From Phycisphaerae bacterium (GTDB taxonomy: Bacteria; Planctomycetota; Phycisphaerae; SM23-33): DNA of 61,422 nucleotides. How positions within the stretch are numbered: the first letter of the stretch is position 1; the number at the start of each line of letters is the position of its first letter. The notes below the pieces were generated by a model, which worked only from the letters and a program-made list of their open reading frames with translations, was not told where the DNA came from and did no database searches. This document shows, piece by piece, positions 16,880 to 26,471 of the stretch. The stretch spans positions 1 through 61,422 of the forward strand of contig JAFGJE010000042.1 of the NCBI GenBank assembly GCA_016929245.1, written 5' to 3'. Position numbers and translations under genes: made by a program.

Positions 16880-19867
16880 GTGAAAACACGCGGACATGTG
16901 AAAACGGTTTGGTTCATTTCTTTCTGGGTTGTTTGTGGATGGTGCCTCTCGGCGTCGGCTGCCGACGCGGGTCGGGAATCGTCCACTTCTCCGGTGACGC
17001 TTCGGTTGTGGAACATCCCGTTGAAGGGTTCCACCAATCCGTTGCAACTGGCGACGCGGCGCGTGTTCGAGGCCTTCTGCCGCAAGAATCCCGACATTCA
17101 CGTCAAGGCGCTCATCCCGCTGAAGATTGAAGGCCAAGCCGACGAGGGTCGGGAATTTCTCGCCATCGCCGGCGGGGTCGCGCCGGACGTGTTTTACCTG
17201 TACGGCAGGAAGATCGGCGATTATTACGACCAGGGATTCCTCGAACCGCTGGATTCGTACCTGGAGGCGTACAAGAAGCATAACGGTCGGTCGTATCAGG
17301 GAATCAACGCGCCGTCGAAAGTCTGGGAGCTTTGCCAGATCGACGGGCGGATTTACTGCGTCCCGACGCTGTATTATTCCATGGCGTTGATGTGTCGGCG
17401 GGACTTGTTCGCCCGGGCCGGCCTGCCGATGCGCAGTCCGAAGGACTGGGACGAATTTTATCATTTCGCGCGTCGTCTGACGTGGAATCCTTCCAAGGAA
17501 CCCGACGCGAGACCCGGCGATCCGAACATTTACGGCCTGCAGATGACGACGGGCGTTTCGGCGGGGTGGCACTTTCTGCAATATACCTGGAGCGCCGGGG
17601 GGGAGATTGTGCGCTCCTTTTATCCCAAACCCGGGGACGAAAGCACCGAGCTGATCGAAGTGCCCCCGCCGCCGGTGGATTATCGCGAGCATCACGTGAA
17701 CATCAGCGACGCGGATCGATATTACCCCCGGCTGGAGGAAACTCGAAAATCGCTTCAGGAGAAAGGGATTCCCTCCCAGTATAGCATGACCGACCTGAAA
17801 TGGCGGCTGGTGGTCAACCAGGCCGGGGGAGTGGAGGCGTTGGAGTTTTATCGTCGCCTGATTCACCAAGCCTGGGTTCGCTGTCCGAAGAAGCACGAGA
17901 ACCGCGAATTCGACCTGACTCCGGAGGACCTGAAGCGCGGCTGGGTGAAATGTCCCGTCTGCGGGGAGAAAATCAACCTGTCGTCCCGCGAAGGAAAAAA
18001 GCGGATTTACCGCGGCGTCGTGCAGGCCGGGCAACCGACGGACCGGCAGACGCGGACGGTCTACGCGATGCAGATCGGCACGCTGCAGGAAATCCCGTCG
18101 AATTCGGACATGAAAGTCCTCGTGACCGTGCCGTTCCCCAGCATGCGGGAGGACATCCCCGCGGTGGCGTTCATCGCGGGACATTACCTGGCGATCAACG
18201 CCACCCAGAAGGACCCCCGCGTTCGCGAAGCCGCGTGGAAATACATTCAATTCGTCACCGGACCGGAGGCCCAGGCGATCCGCGTGCGAACGTACATCGA
18301 GAACGGCCTGGCGGAATATATCCGCCCCGCCACGCTCCAGGCGCTGGGATACGAACTGGAGCTGTCGCGCATTCCGCCCGAACGGCGGGAATTGTGGAAG
18401 CGTCTGCGGGAGAATCCGAAAGTCGAACCGTACTGCAAGGGTTTTCAGCACGTGATGACGCGGCAGTTGTCCATGCCCATCGAGGCGATCATCCTCGACC
18501 CGCCGGATGAAGACGGGCGATATCAGCGCGACCCGCGACAACTTCTCGACGCGATCGCGCACGACGCCAACACGCTGAAACTCGACAAACCTCCCGCGGA
18601 AGTGATGGCCAGGCGGGAACGCATCGGATGGATCATCGGCGTTCTCGTCGTGGGATTCCTGATCTTCGCGGTGTGGTTCACGATCCGCTTCGCGGTGCAG
18701 ATGGCCCGGAAGGCCGCCGACCTGGAAGGCTTCGGCGTGCAGGGAACCACGATGCGTCGGTTGTTTATCGTCGTGCTGTTTCTGCTGCCCGCGGTCGGGT
18801 CGGTGCTGCTGTGGGGATACTATCCCCTGGCGCGCGGGACGATCATGGCGTTCCAGGATTACAAGATCATGACCGGATCGAAATGGGTCGGGCTGGAGAA
18901 CTTCATCCTGACCGCCGGTTCGGTGGATTTCTGGCGCTACGTGCTCCAGACGTTCCAATACATGCTGATGAGCCTGGCGATGGGATTTTTCGCGCCGATC
19001 CTCCTGGCGATCCTCCTGACGGAAGTTCCCAAGGGCAAGGTGCTGTATCGCACGCTGTATTACCTGCCGGCCGTCACGACGGGCCTGGTCGTCATGTTCA
19101 TGTGGAAAAACCTCCTGTACGATTCGTCGGACACGGGGCTGATCAACCAGATGATCCTGACGTTCAACGATCGTCCGCCCGGTACGATGATCCTGCTGAA
19201 ACTGCTTCTGGTGGGTATTTTGTCCCTGACGATGTACCTTCTCGTCCGGGCGGTGTTCAGTCCCGGCACGACGAAGCTGGGCCGCCTGATCCCCATGATC
19301 CTCGCCGTGCCGCTGGCGGTCTATCTCGCGGCGCAATTGTGGACCATCGTCACCGGTCCGGGATTGTTCGCCTGGTTCCAGGAACCCTGGGAATTTCAGC
19401 CGCAGAAATTTTTGGGCGATCCGAACCTGGCGATGTTCTGGATCATTGTTCCGGGACTCTGGGCCGGGGTCGGTCCGGGCTGCCTGATTTACCTGGCCGC
19501 GTTGAAGGGCGTACCCCACGAGCAGTACGAAGCGGCGGACCTGGACGGCGCGGGAATCTGGTCGAAGGTCGTCAACGTCACCTTCCCCAATCTGTCGGCC
19601 TTGATGATTATCAACCTTGTCGGCGCGGTCGTCGGGGCGATGAAGGCTTCGCAGCAAATCTTCGTCATGACCGGCGGTGGACCCGAGGATGTCACCATGA
19701 CCGTGGGTTTGAATATCTGGTTTAACGCGTTCATGTTCCTGAATTTCGGCCTGGCGACGTCGCAGGCGTGGATCTTAGGAGCGATGCTGATCGGATTTAC
19801 CCTCTATCAGCTCCGACTGATGAACAAGATGCAGTTCTCCACCGCCTCGGCGAAAGGAGGGAAATAA
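16880..19867 (+). CDS. ABC sugar importer: binding protein fused to MalF-like permease
   Basis: This 995-residue fusion starts with a signal peptide ending near SASAADA. A family-1 extracellular solute-binding domain (about 30-560) follows; it carries a zinc-ribbon-like insertion (Cys335, His339, Cys358, Cys361, the last pair CPVC). A first membrane helix (about 580-608) then leads into a MalF-type permease (625-995) with the cytoplasmic EAA loop QYEAADLDGAGIWSKV. Normally these are two proteins. The GTG start at 16880 is chosen because AAAGGAA precedes it and it gives a clean signal peptide. An ATG at 16778 adds 34 poor residues. The partner permease starts two bases after its stop. Confidence 0.87.
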   Translation: MKTRGHVKTVWFISFWVVCGWCLSASAADAGRESSTSPVTLRLWNIPLKGSTNPLQLATRRVFEAFCRKNPDIHVKALIPLKIEGQADEGREFLAIAGGVAPDVFYLYGRKIGDYYDQGFLEPLDSYLEAYKKHNGRSYQGINAPSKVWELCQIDGRIYCVPTLYYSMALMCRRDLFARAGLPMRSPKDWDEFYHFARRLTWNPSKEPDARPGDPNIYGLQMTTGVSAGWHFLQYTWSAGGEIVRSFYPKPGDESTELIEVPPPPVDYREHHVNISDADRYYPRLEETRKSLQEKGIPSQYSMTDLKWRLVVNQAGGVEALEFYRRLIHQAWVRCPKKHENREFDLTPEDLKRGWVKCPVCGEKINLSSREGKKRIYRGVVQAGQPTDRQTRTVYAMQIGTLQEIPSNSDMKVLVTVPFPSMREDIPAVAFIAGHYLAINATQKDPRVREAAWKYIQFVTGPEAQAIRVRTYIENGLAEYIRPATLQALGYELELSRIPPERRELWKRLRENPKVEPYCKGFQHVMTRQLSMPIEAIILDPPDEDGRYQRDPRQLLDAIAHDANTLKLDKPPAEVMARRERIGWIIGVLVVGFLIFAVWFTIRFAVQMARKAADLEGFGVQGTTMRRLFIVVLFLLPAVGSVLLWGYYPLARGTIMAFQDYKIMTGSKWVGLENFILTAGSVDFWRYVLQTFQYMLMSLAMGFFAPILLAILLTEVPKGKVLYRTLYYLPAVTTGLVVMFMWKNLLYDSSDTGLINQMILTFNDRPPGTMILLKLLLVGILSLTMYLLVRAVFSPGTTKLGRLIPMILAVPLAVYLAAQLWTIVTGPGLFAWFQEPWEFQPQKFLGDPNLAMFWIIVPGLWAGVGPGCLIYLAALKGVPHEQYEAADLDGAGIWSKVVNVTFPNLSALMIINLVGAVVGAMKASQQIFVMTGGGPEDVTMTVGLNIWFNAFMFLNFGLATSQAWILGAMLIGFTLYQLRLMNKMQFSTASAKGGK

Positions 19868-19869
19868 TC

Positions 19870-21882
19870 ATGCCGATTATCCCCACCGTCGGACGAAAAT
19901 CCCCTACCATTCGCGCGCTGATCTTCCTGCTGTTCCTGGTCCTGACCCTCGGGGCGGTGACCATGGTCTATCCGTTCGCGCTGATGCTCTCGACCGCCAC
20001 CACCGGAAACGCCGACTGGCAGGAATTTAACCTGATCCCGCGCTATTGGCACGACGACCAGGAACTGTTCCGTAAGTACATCTACGACAAAGCGGACCTT
20101 TCGACCCTCGCGTTCGAGTACGGCCGGGAGAACTGGTACGCCGTGCAGGACATTCGCCCGGAAGACTTCGACGAACTGACGCGAGTTCCGAAGGACGCGC
20201 TCGCGAGAATCGACGAAGACTGGCGGGAATTCCTCGCCGCGGCGCCGGACGACGTGAAACAACTGCACTTCCTGGCGCACGGGGATTCCGACTACACGAC
20301 TCTGGGATTGCAGCCGGCGTATTTTGAATGGCTTCGGGGAAAATACCAGGACGATATCAACAAGGTTAACCGCCTGTATGACGACACCGCCGAGGAATGG
20401 AAGGAATTCGGACTGCCGCGCGGTTCCGGGGGCGGGCTGGAACTGGAACCCCAAAACCCCCGGCACCGGGACTGGCGCGAGTTCGTTCTCTCCCGGCCGC
20501 ACTCTCGTCAACGCGTCATCTCGCTGGATCAAATCACGCTGGGTGAATTGCGGAACCTGTTCGGCACCGTCGAGGGACTGAACAGGCAAAAGGGAACGTC
20601 CTACGGGAGTCTTCTGGACGTGACGTGGGGGGAACTGTCCAAAACCGACTGGGGCCGGGATATTCAGGACAAACTCCTCCGCACGGATTGGCCGATCGAA
20701 CAGCTTCGCCTGACGGACGCCGCGAAAGAACCGTTTGAAACCTTCGCCGCGGAATGGAAAACGCCCTTTCACGGCGCCCCGCCGACCGAAACCATAACAC
20801 GCGGCGTCTGGGTGCAGTTCCTGCGCTCCGGGGATTGCAAGCTGGAATACCTTGAACCCCTCGATCCGCTGACGATGTGGCGGGCGTTTCTGGAGAAGAA
20901 ATACGGCACGCCGGAACGGCTGAATGAAGCCCACGACATGCACTACGACTCGTTCGTCGATGTCCCCCTGCCGAATCGATACGTGGATTATCACACGTTC
21001 CTGCAGCAGAAACGTTCCCTGCGATGGAAATATCTCCTGGGCAACTTCGGCATGGTGCTGGACTTCATCGTTCTGCACGGCGATTCGCTGATCAACACGC
21101 TGATCCTGATCGTTTGCACGGTCGCGACGGCGCTGACGTTCAATCCGATGGCGGCCTACGTGCTGAGCCGCTTCCGCCTGCGCTACGCGCATCACATCCT
21201 GATCTTCCTGCTGGTGACGATGGCGTTTCCCGCGGAAGTGTGCATGATCCCGGGATTTTTGCTGGTCAAGAGTTTCCCCATCGGCGCGATCTGCGTCGGC
21301 GCCGCGGTGCTGCTGTTTTATGTCCTGACGCGCATGTTCATCGTCAAGGTGCGCCTGCCGATGTTCCTGAACATCACGCTGGCCGCCGTCGTGACGGGCC
21401 TGGCGGCCTACTACCTGCCGCCCTTACTCGCCCGCGCGATGGGCAGGGAAGACCTGAACGTCACGCTGATGAACACGTTCTTCGCCCTGGTCTTACCGGG
21501 GATCGCCAACGGATTTTCGATCTTCCTGCTGAAGGGATTTTTCGACTCCCTCCCGCCGGAACTCTACGAAGCCGCGATGCTCGACGGCGCCGGCGAGGTG
21601 CGCATCTTCCTGCGCATCACCATGCCGTTGTGCAAACCCGTGCTGGCGGTCATCGCCCTGGGCGCGTACACCTCCGCGTACGGCACGTTCATGTTCGCGT
21701 TCCTGACCTGCCAGGATCCAAGCATGTGGACGCTGATGGTCTTCCTGTACCAGTTCCAGCAGACGTATTCGATTCCGCTGGTGATGGCGTCGCTGGTGAT
21801 CACCGCGATCCCCACGCTGCTGGTGTTTATTTTCTGTCAGGGAATCATCCTGCGCGGTATCGTGATACCGACGTTTAAATAA
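19870..21882 (+). CDS. ABC sugar importer MalG-like permease with large extracytoplasmic insert
   Basis: This 670-residue protein is more than twice the usual length. Helix 1 (about residues 17-41) is followed by about 340 residues outside the membrane, then the remaining helices and the EAA loop (LYEAAMLDGAGEVRIF), which contacts the ATPase. Within the insert a motif W-x-L/F-L-x-KY-x4-LN-x-SF/EF-x-LP-like occurs twice (about 151-183 and 336-368). It resembles a segment common in GH42-like glycosidases. An AAAGGAGGG box lies before the ATG. No ATPase gene is adjacent, so a shared MsmX/UgpC-type ATPase is assumed. An earlier in-frame start would overlap the upstream gene. Confidence 0.85.
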   Translation: MPIIPTVGRKSPTIRALIFLLFLVLTLGAVTMVYPFALMLSTATTGNADWQEFNLIPRYWHDDQELFRKYIYDKADLSTLAFEYGRENWYAVQDIRPEDFDELTRVPKDALARIDEDWREFLAAAPDDVKQLHFLAHGDSDYTTLGLQPAYFEWLRGKYQDDINKVNRLYDDTAEEWKEFGLPRGSGGGLELEPQNPRHRDWREFVLSRPHSRQRVISLDQITLGELRNLFGTVEGLNRQKGTSYGSLLDVTWGELSKTDWGRDIQDKLLRTDWPIEQLRLTDAAKEPFETFAAEWKTPFHGAPPTETITRGVWVQFLRSGDCKLEYLEPLDPLTMWRAFLEKKYGTPERLNEAHDMHYDSFVDVPLPNRYVDYHTFLQQKRSLRWKYLLGNFGMVLDFIVLHGDSLINTLILIVCTVATALTFNPMAAYVLSRFRLRYAHHILIFLLVTMAFPAEVCMIPGFLLVKSFPIGAICVGAAVLLFYVLTRMFIVKVRLPMFLNITLAAVVTGLAAYYLPPLLARAMGREDLNVTLMNTFFALVLPGIANGFSIFLLKGFFDSLPPELYEAAMLDGAGEVRIFLRITMPLCKPVLAVIALGAYTSAYGTFMFAFLTCQDPSMWTLMVFLYQFQQTYSIPLVMASLVITAIPTLLVFIFCQGIILRGIVIPTFK

Positions 21883-21911
21883 TACTCCGTAACGGGAAAA
21901 AATATGATCGT

Positions 21912-22005
21912 TGTCATCCTGAGCGGAGCGCAGCGAAGTCGAAGGACCTTCCGGGTTTGATGGCGTAAGGTCCTTCGACTTCGCTGCGCTCCGCTCAGGA
22001 TGACA
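21912..22005. repeat. Palindromic dispersed repeat, copy B
   Basis: The element has TGTCATCCTGAGCGGAGCG and its exact complement at the two ends and a short variable centre (TTCCGGGTTTGATGGCGTAA region). It sits between the ABC permease and the GH95 gene on the same strand. Because the arms pair, it could attenuate read-through within the operon. The sequence closely matches copies at 53724-53817 and 111-204. Confidence 0.88.
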
Positions 22006-22049
22006 GAATCCAACACCATCGTTACAGAATAGTATTTAAGGAACACCCT

Positions 22050-24482
22050 TTGACGCCCGGACGACATTGCATCTGGTCGGCGTCGCCGACGACGGAATGG
22101 AACGAGGGATATCCCATCGGCAACGGCCGACTGGGGGCGATGATCCTGGGCGATCCGCTCGCCGAGCGCGTCGCGCTGAATCACGATCGTCTCTGGCGGC
22201 GATTCTGGAACTATCAGCCGCCGGACACTCTCAAGGATCTGCCCGAACTGCGACGGCTGTACCGCCAGGGGCGCTGGGACGAGGCGCTCGAGCTGCTGCA
22301 CCGGACCATTCCCGTCAGTGGCCGAACGCTGTACGTCAATCCCTTCGTGCCCGTCGGCGATCTGTGTATATTTCCCGCCCACAACGAAACCATCGAAAAC
22401 TACCGACGCCGCCTCGATATGGACACGGGCATCGTAACCGTTTCCTATCGCGTAGACGGCGTCGACTTCCGGCGCGAATATTTCTCCTCCTGGCCGGCGG
22501 GGGTTATGGCGGTTCGACTGTCGGCGTCGCGGGAAGCGAGTCTGTCCGGGGAGGTGAGTCTTTCGCGCCTTCTCGATCCCGATTGCGTCGTGACGGGAAG
22601 CGCCCAGCCGGGTGAAGTCGTCCTGGAAGGTCGATTCGAGGAAGGCGTGCGATTCGCCGCCGTCGTGAAGGTGCATTCGCGCGGCGGCTGCCTGACCGAA
22701 GGCCGACGGGAATACGTCCCCTTGCCCGGCGACATCCCCCCCAAAGATGAAAACGTCATAACGTTCGCTTTCCGAAAGGAGGAAGTGATTCCCGGTAACG
22801 TCGGAGTTTCGACGTGTTACGAATCCGCCGACGAGGTGCTGCTGCTGGTCGCCGTCGCGACGGAGGATGAATCGGCCGATCCCGTTTGCTGGTGCCGGGA
22901 AAAACTCGCCGCCGTACCGACGAATTTTGAAGCGCTTCGCGCGGAGCATGTGGAGGATCATCAGCGGTTTTACCGTCGCGTGTCGCTTTCCCTGACGAAC
23001 GCTTCCAAGAATCCTCCCGCCGAGGAATTGATCCCCCGATGTTCCGCGGAATTATACGAAAAGCAGTTCAACCTGGGGCGTTACCTGGCGATCACGAGCG
23101 GGCGACCCGCGCCGGCCGGCGAACCGGCCGGCGCGCCGATCAATCTGCAAGGCCTATGGAACCAGGACCGCCGTCCCGCGTGGGACTGCGATTATCACCT
23201 CGACCTGAACCTCCAGATGTGCTACTGGCCCTTACCGATGGTGAACCTGCCCGAACTGACGGCGCCGGTGATGGACTGGCTGGATTCTCTCCTGCCGCGG
23301 GCCCGACAACTGGCGAAAGATTTGTTCGGTGCGCGGGGAATCCTGCTCAGCGGTTCCTGCGACCTTCGCGACCTCGGCACGATCGACGATCTCGGATTCG
23401 GCTGGCCGGGGGCGGCCGCCTGGGTGGCGCAGTTTTTGTGGCATCACTGGGAGTACACGCGCGACGAAGCGTTCCTGCGCGACCGGCTGTACCCGCTGCT
23501 CAGGGAAATCGCCTTGTTCCTGAAGGACATGCTCATCGAGGACCGGCAGGGACGATGGGTTTTCCTCCCCGGTATTTCGCCCGAGATGCGAATCAAAACC
23601 CCCAAAGGCATAAGTTCCCAGGCGACGATGTCTTCGATGGATATGGAATTGACGCGCGAAGTGTTTTCGCGTCTGCTGGAAGCCTCCGAGCGTTTCGGTA
23701 TCGACGCCGATCAGCGGGACGGCTGGCGCGAGATTCTCCACCGCGTCCCCCTGCCGACCATCGACGAGAACGGCGTGCTCCAGGAATGGCTGGAACCGCA
23801 CGAACCGGACGATATCGGCCATCGCCATCGCTCGCCGTTCGTGGGCTTCAGTCCGGGCGACCGCGTCACGCGGGAGGAAACGCCCGAATACGCCGCCGCG
23901 ACCCGCAAGCTGCTGGCGGTGCGTCAATCGACCGGCGGGAAAACCAGTTCCGCGTTCGCGATGATTCTCGACGCCCAGATGCACGCGCGATTCTTCGAGG
24001 GCGACGCGGCGCTGGCGTGTCTGGATTTCGTCGCGGAAAACTGGATGATGTGCAACCTGCTGCTCTCGCATATCGACTGGAGGCCGGAACGGAAAACCTT
24101 AAGCTGGTTCCCCGGGCAAAAGATTTTCCAGATCGAAGCCTGTATCGGCGTGGTAGCCGCCGTCTCGGAGATGCTGCTCCAGGACCGCCGCGGGTTGATC
24201 ACTCTCCTGCCGGCGCTGCCCGGCGCCTGGCCCGACGGAACCGTAACGGGTCTGCGCACCCGCGGCGGATTTGAAGTGGACGTCACGTGGAAAAATGGAT
24301 CCTTGCAGGAAGCCCGGATCACGTCGATTCGCGGAGAAACCTGTCGCTTACGGCTAATGGAAAAGGGATTCCCGATTACGATTCATACCGAAGGCCGGAA
24401 TTCCGCCGTCGTGCAAGGCGAAGGGATTTTGGAATTTCCGACCCAGGCGGGAGAAACCTATATCATCCACCCGCGAGGATGA
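22050..24482 (+). CDS. GH95-type alpha-L-fucosidase-like enzyme
   Basis: This 810-residue protein has the GH95 layout: an N-terminal beta domain starting PTTEWNEGYPIGNGRLGAM, an alpha/alpha toroid catalytic domain and a C-terminal beta domain. GH95 removes alpha-1,2-linked L-fucose, or alpha-L-galactose, by inversion. Probable general acid Glu512 (GISPEM) and Asn387 (DLNLQMCYW) are present. The usual Asn two residues before Asn387 is Asp385, and the FQIDGNFG-type motif reads FQIEACIG, so the active-site Asp is Glu696. It has no signal peptide, so it is probably cytoplasmic. The start is TTG after an AAGGA box. Its 3' end overlaps the convergent gene by 20 bases. Confidence 0.85.
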   Translation: MTPGRHCIWSASPTTEWNEGYPIGNGRLGAMILGDPLAERVALNHDRLWRRFWNYQPPDTLKDLPELRRLYRQGRWDEALELLHRTIPVSGRTLYVNPFVPVGDLCIFPAHNETIENYRRRLDMDTGIVTVSYRVDGVDFRREYFSSWPAGVMAVRLSASREASLSGEVSLSRLLDPDCVVTGSAQPGEVVLEGRFEEGVRFAAVVKVHSRGGCLTEGRREYVPLPGDIPPKDENVITFAFRKEEVIPGNVGVSTCYESADEVLLLVAVATEDESADPVCWCREKLAAVPTNFEALRAEHVEDHQRFYRRVSLSLTNASKNPPAEELIPRCSAELYEKQFNLGRYLAITSGRPAPAGEPAGAPINLQGLWNQDRRPAWDCDYHLDLNLQMCYWPLPMVNLPELTAPVMDWLDSLLPRARQLAKDLFGARGILLSGSCDLRDLGTIDDLGFGWPGAAAWVAQFLWHHWEYTRDEAFLRDRLYPLLREIALFLKDMLIEDRQGRWVFLPGISPEMRIKTPKGISSQATMSSMDMELTREVFSRLLEASERFGIDADQRDGWREILHRVPLPTIDENGVLQEWLEPHEPDDIGHRHRSPFVGFSPGDRVTREETPEYAAATRKLLAVRQSTGGKTSSAFAMILDAQMHARFFEGDAALACLDFVAENWMMCNLLLSHIDWRPERKTLSWFPGQKIFQIEACIGVVAAVSEMLLQDRRGLITLLPALPGAWPDGTVTGLRTRGGFEVDVTWKNGSLQEARITSIRGETCRLRLMEKGFPITIHTEGRNSAVVQGEGILEFPTQAGETYIIHPRG

Positions 24483-26451
24483 CTTCAAACGTGAACGGTT
24501 TGAAGTTCCTCAGCGTCACTCGCATTCCCCGCTCGCCCGGCTGGGTTGGGAGGAATTCCCGTCGGTTGTCCATCGAAATTTTTTTGAATGTTTTCGCGTT
24601 GGAGCGGATGCTGATGTCCACCTGCTCGTAGGTGTCGCTGCTCCAGTTCATTAAACCGATGACAAACTCTCCGCTCTTTCGGCGTCGCACCCACGAGGCG
24701 ATCCGGGCCATGGTGTGAATCGTCAGCGGCATGTGGTTGTCGCTGAGCGCATCACAGATCGCCTGGATTTGATAGCGTTTTTCGGATCCCTGGTTGAGCG
24801 TCCAGGGATAATAGCTCATCACCGCGACGCGCCCGCCCAGTTGATTTTTGTGCAGCGTGGTCGAGGCGCCGCGATCCCGGCCTTGATAGTCCTGCAACCG
24901 CGACAAGACCGCGACGGTTTCATCGGCGGGGATCAATTCCCGCGCGGGGATCGTCCAGAACGTGAACGACTGCCGGCAGTCGCGGATCGTTCCCGTCATC
25001 GGGCCGTTGAGGGGATGATCGGTGATCCGCTCGACGGTGTCCTGTTCGTACGTCGCGCCGAGGGATACGCCCGTCAATTCGCCGAGTCCCATTTCGTGAA
25101 GCGTTTCGGCCGCTTCGGCGTCCAGCAACACACCGCCGGCGAGGAGTTGTTCCATGCGTTGTTTTCCCAACGCGCGCGGCATCACGCCGGAAAGAACCGT
25201 CACCATGGCGCCGTTGGGATGAAAACATACGGGAATCCCCAGGTCGCCCGGCGAATACGGCTGATGCATGTCCCGGCTGACGTCGTTGAAAAAATGATCG
25301 ACTTGTCCCGCGCGCCCGGCGGCGATCTGCATTCCGTCCCACGCGGGCCAAACACCGGTCAGTTGACTGTCGCGCAACAACTCCTTGAGATCATTCCAGA
25401 ACGACACGAAGCGTTTCAGATACTCGTGCAACGGTTGGTGTTCTTCCAGGCGGCGTGGATCCTGGCCTAGGGTGTTCCAGGCGCTTCCCGAACAGCCGCT
25501 GAAGAGATACGCCGTCGCCTCCAGCGCGTTGGACCGGGCGGATTTCCGCAACGGCTGATAGGGGAAATTTTCGATTTCGCTCTGAACGACCGTGACGAAT
25601 TCCGGTAGCACCGCCGCCTGCCTGCCGATGTCGCAGGCCTTGCCGTACAGGTCGCGCGGGCGCTCGTCGGTGTAAAATCCCCCGCCAGGCCGCCAGCGAA
25701 CGGGCAGGTTCGTCTCGCCGCGCAGCGCCTCGGCCCATTGCGCGAAACCGTATCCTTCCCAGAACCGGTCGCCCGTCATGAAGCCAAGTTCCGTTTGCGG
25801 ACTGATTTCATGGACGGTTTTTTCGATCCGCGAAAGGAGATTGCGGATCACGTCGGTGTTTCGCTCCATGAACGCCCGGCGTACCGCGGCGCGACGGTTA
25901 ACGTCGGGATCGTCGAAAGCCGCCACCAGACTGGCGTGGCTGAATGTTTCTCCGAACCGGCACGAGAAATCCTCGATGCAAGATTCGCACAGGCAACAGC
26001 CGCGCGTCGGCAAATGTCCGCCGAGGCGCACGTCGTCATCCACCCAGAGAATATCCGCCTTCAAGGCCGCCAGAATTTTGTAGCACCGTCGGACATATTC
26101 CAGCACCTCCGGATCGGCGGGACACGGCGCCCCGCGGCACACCTTCCCGTCCAGTCCCACCTGGCGGCGCAGGTTCGCGTCGGCCATCGCTTCGAGATTC
26201 TCCTCGTGATGCCCCGTCGTCGTGAGATGATTCACGCCCACGCGATATCCCGCCGCCCGGAGTTTCGGCATGACACGGGCGATCTTCTCCGCCACCCGCG
26301 TCAGGTCCTCTTCCCGGCCGGCGCAATGGTACTGGCTGGTGAAGAAGACGATTTCCTCCACCAACCGCGGCGAGGAATCGAGCATCCGCAGAAGCGCATC
26401 GAGATATTCCTCCCGATCCAAAAACGCGTGTCCGACGCGAACGCAGTCCAT
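24463..26451 (-). CDS. Unassigned glycoside-hydrolase-like protein with Cys cluster
   Basis: This 662-residue cytoplasmic protein starts MDCVRVGHAF after a GGAAGGA box. The longer frame upstream would run into the previous gene. It has a TIM-barrel-like first half (VFFTSQYHCA, VGVNHLTTTGHHEEN, LWVDDDVRLGG), a Cys cluster CCLCESC (152-158) as found in some GH42-like proteins, a middle segment with GVLLDAEAAETL resembling the trimerisation domain of such enzymes, and a C-terminal beta domain. I infer a beta-galactosidase-like or related hydrolase without naming a substrate. It is the last gene of the long minus-strand cluster. A catalytic pair is not identified with certainty. Confidence 0.65.
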   Translation of the reverse strand: MDCVRVGHAFLDREEYLDALLRMLDSSPRLVEEIVFFTSQYHCAGREEDLTRVAEKIARVMPKLRAAGYRVGVNHLTTTGHHEENLEAMADANLRRQVGLDGKVCRGAPCPADPEVLEYVRRCYKILAALKADILWVDDDVRLGGHLPTRGCCLCESCIEDFSCRFGETFSHASLVAAFDDPDVNRRAAVRRAFMERNTDVIRNLLSRIEKTVHEISPQTELGFMTGDRFWEGYGFAQWAEALRGETNLPVRWRPGGGFYTDERPRDLYGKACDIGRQAAVLPEFVTVVQSEIENFPYQPLRKSARSNALEATAYLFSGCSGSAWNTLGQDPRRLEEHQPLHEYLKRFVSFWNDLKELLRDSQLTGVWPAWDGMQIAAGRAGQVDHFFNDVSRDMHQPYSPGDLGIPVCFHPNGAMVTVLSGVMPRALGKQRMEQLLAGGVLLDAEAAETLHEMGLGELTGVSLGATYEQDTVERITDHPLNGPMTGTIRDCRQSFTFWTIPARELIPADETVAVLSRLQDYQGRDRGASTTLHKNQLGGRVAVMSYYPWTLNQGSEKRYQIQAICDALSDNHMPLTIHTMARIASWVRRRKSGEFVIGLMNWSSDTYEQVDISIRSNAKTFKKISMDNRREFLPTQPGERGMRVTLRNFKPFTFEVILAGG

Positions 26452-26471
26452 GATGAATCCTTCCGATACAA

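Noticed and set aside
16796..19657. A 953-codon open frame on the minus strand
   Set aside because: It lies entirely antisense to the binding-protein/permease fusion, is full of Arg, His, Gln and Pro, and has no domain or ribosome-binding site. It is a GC-codon shadow.
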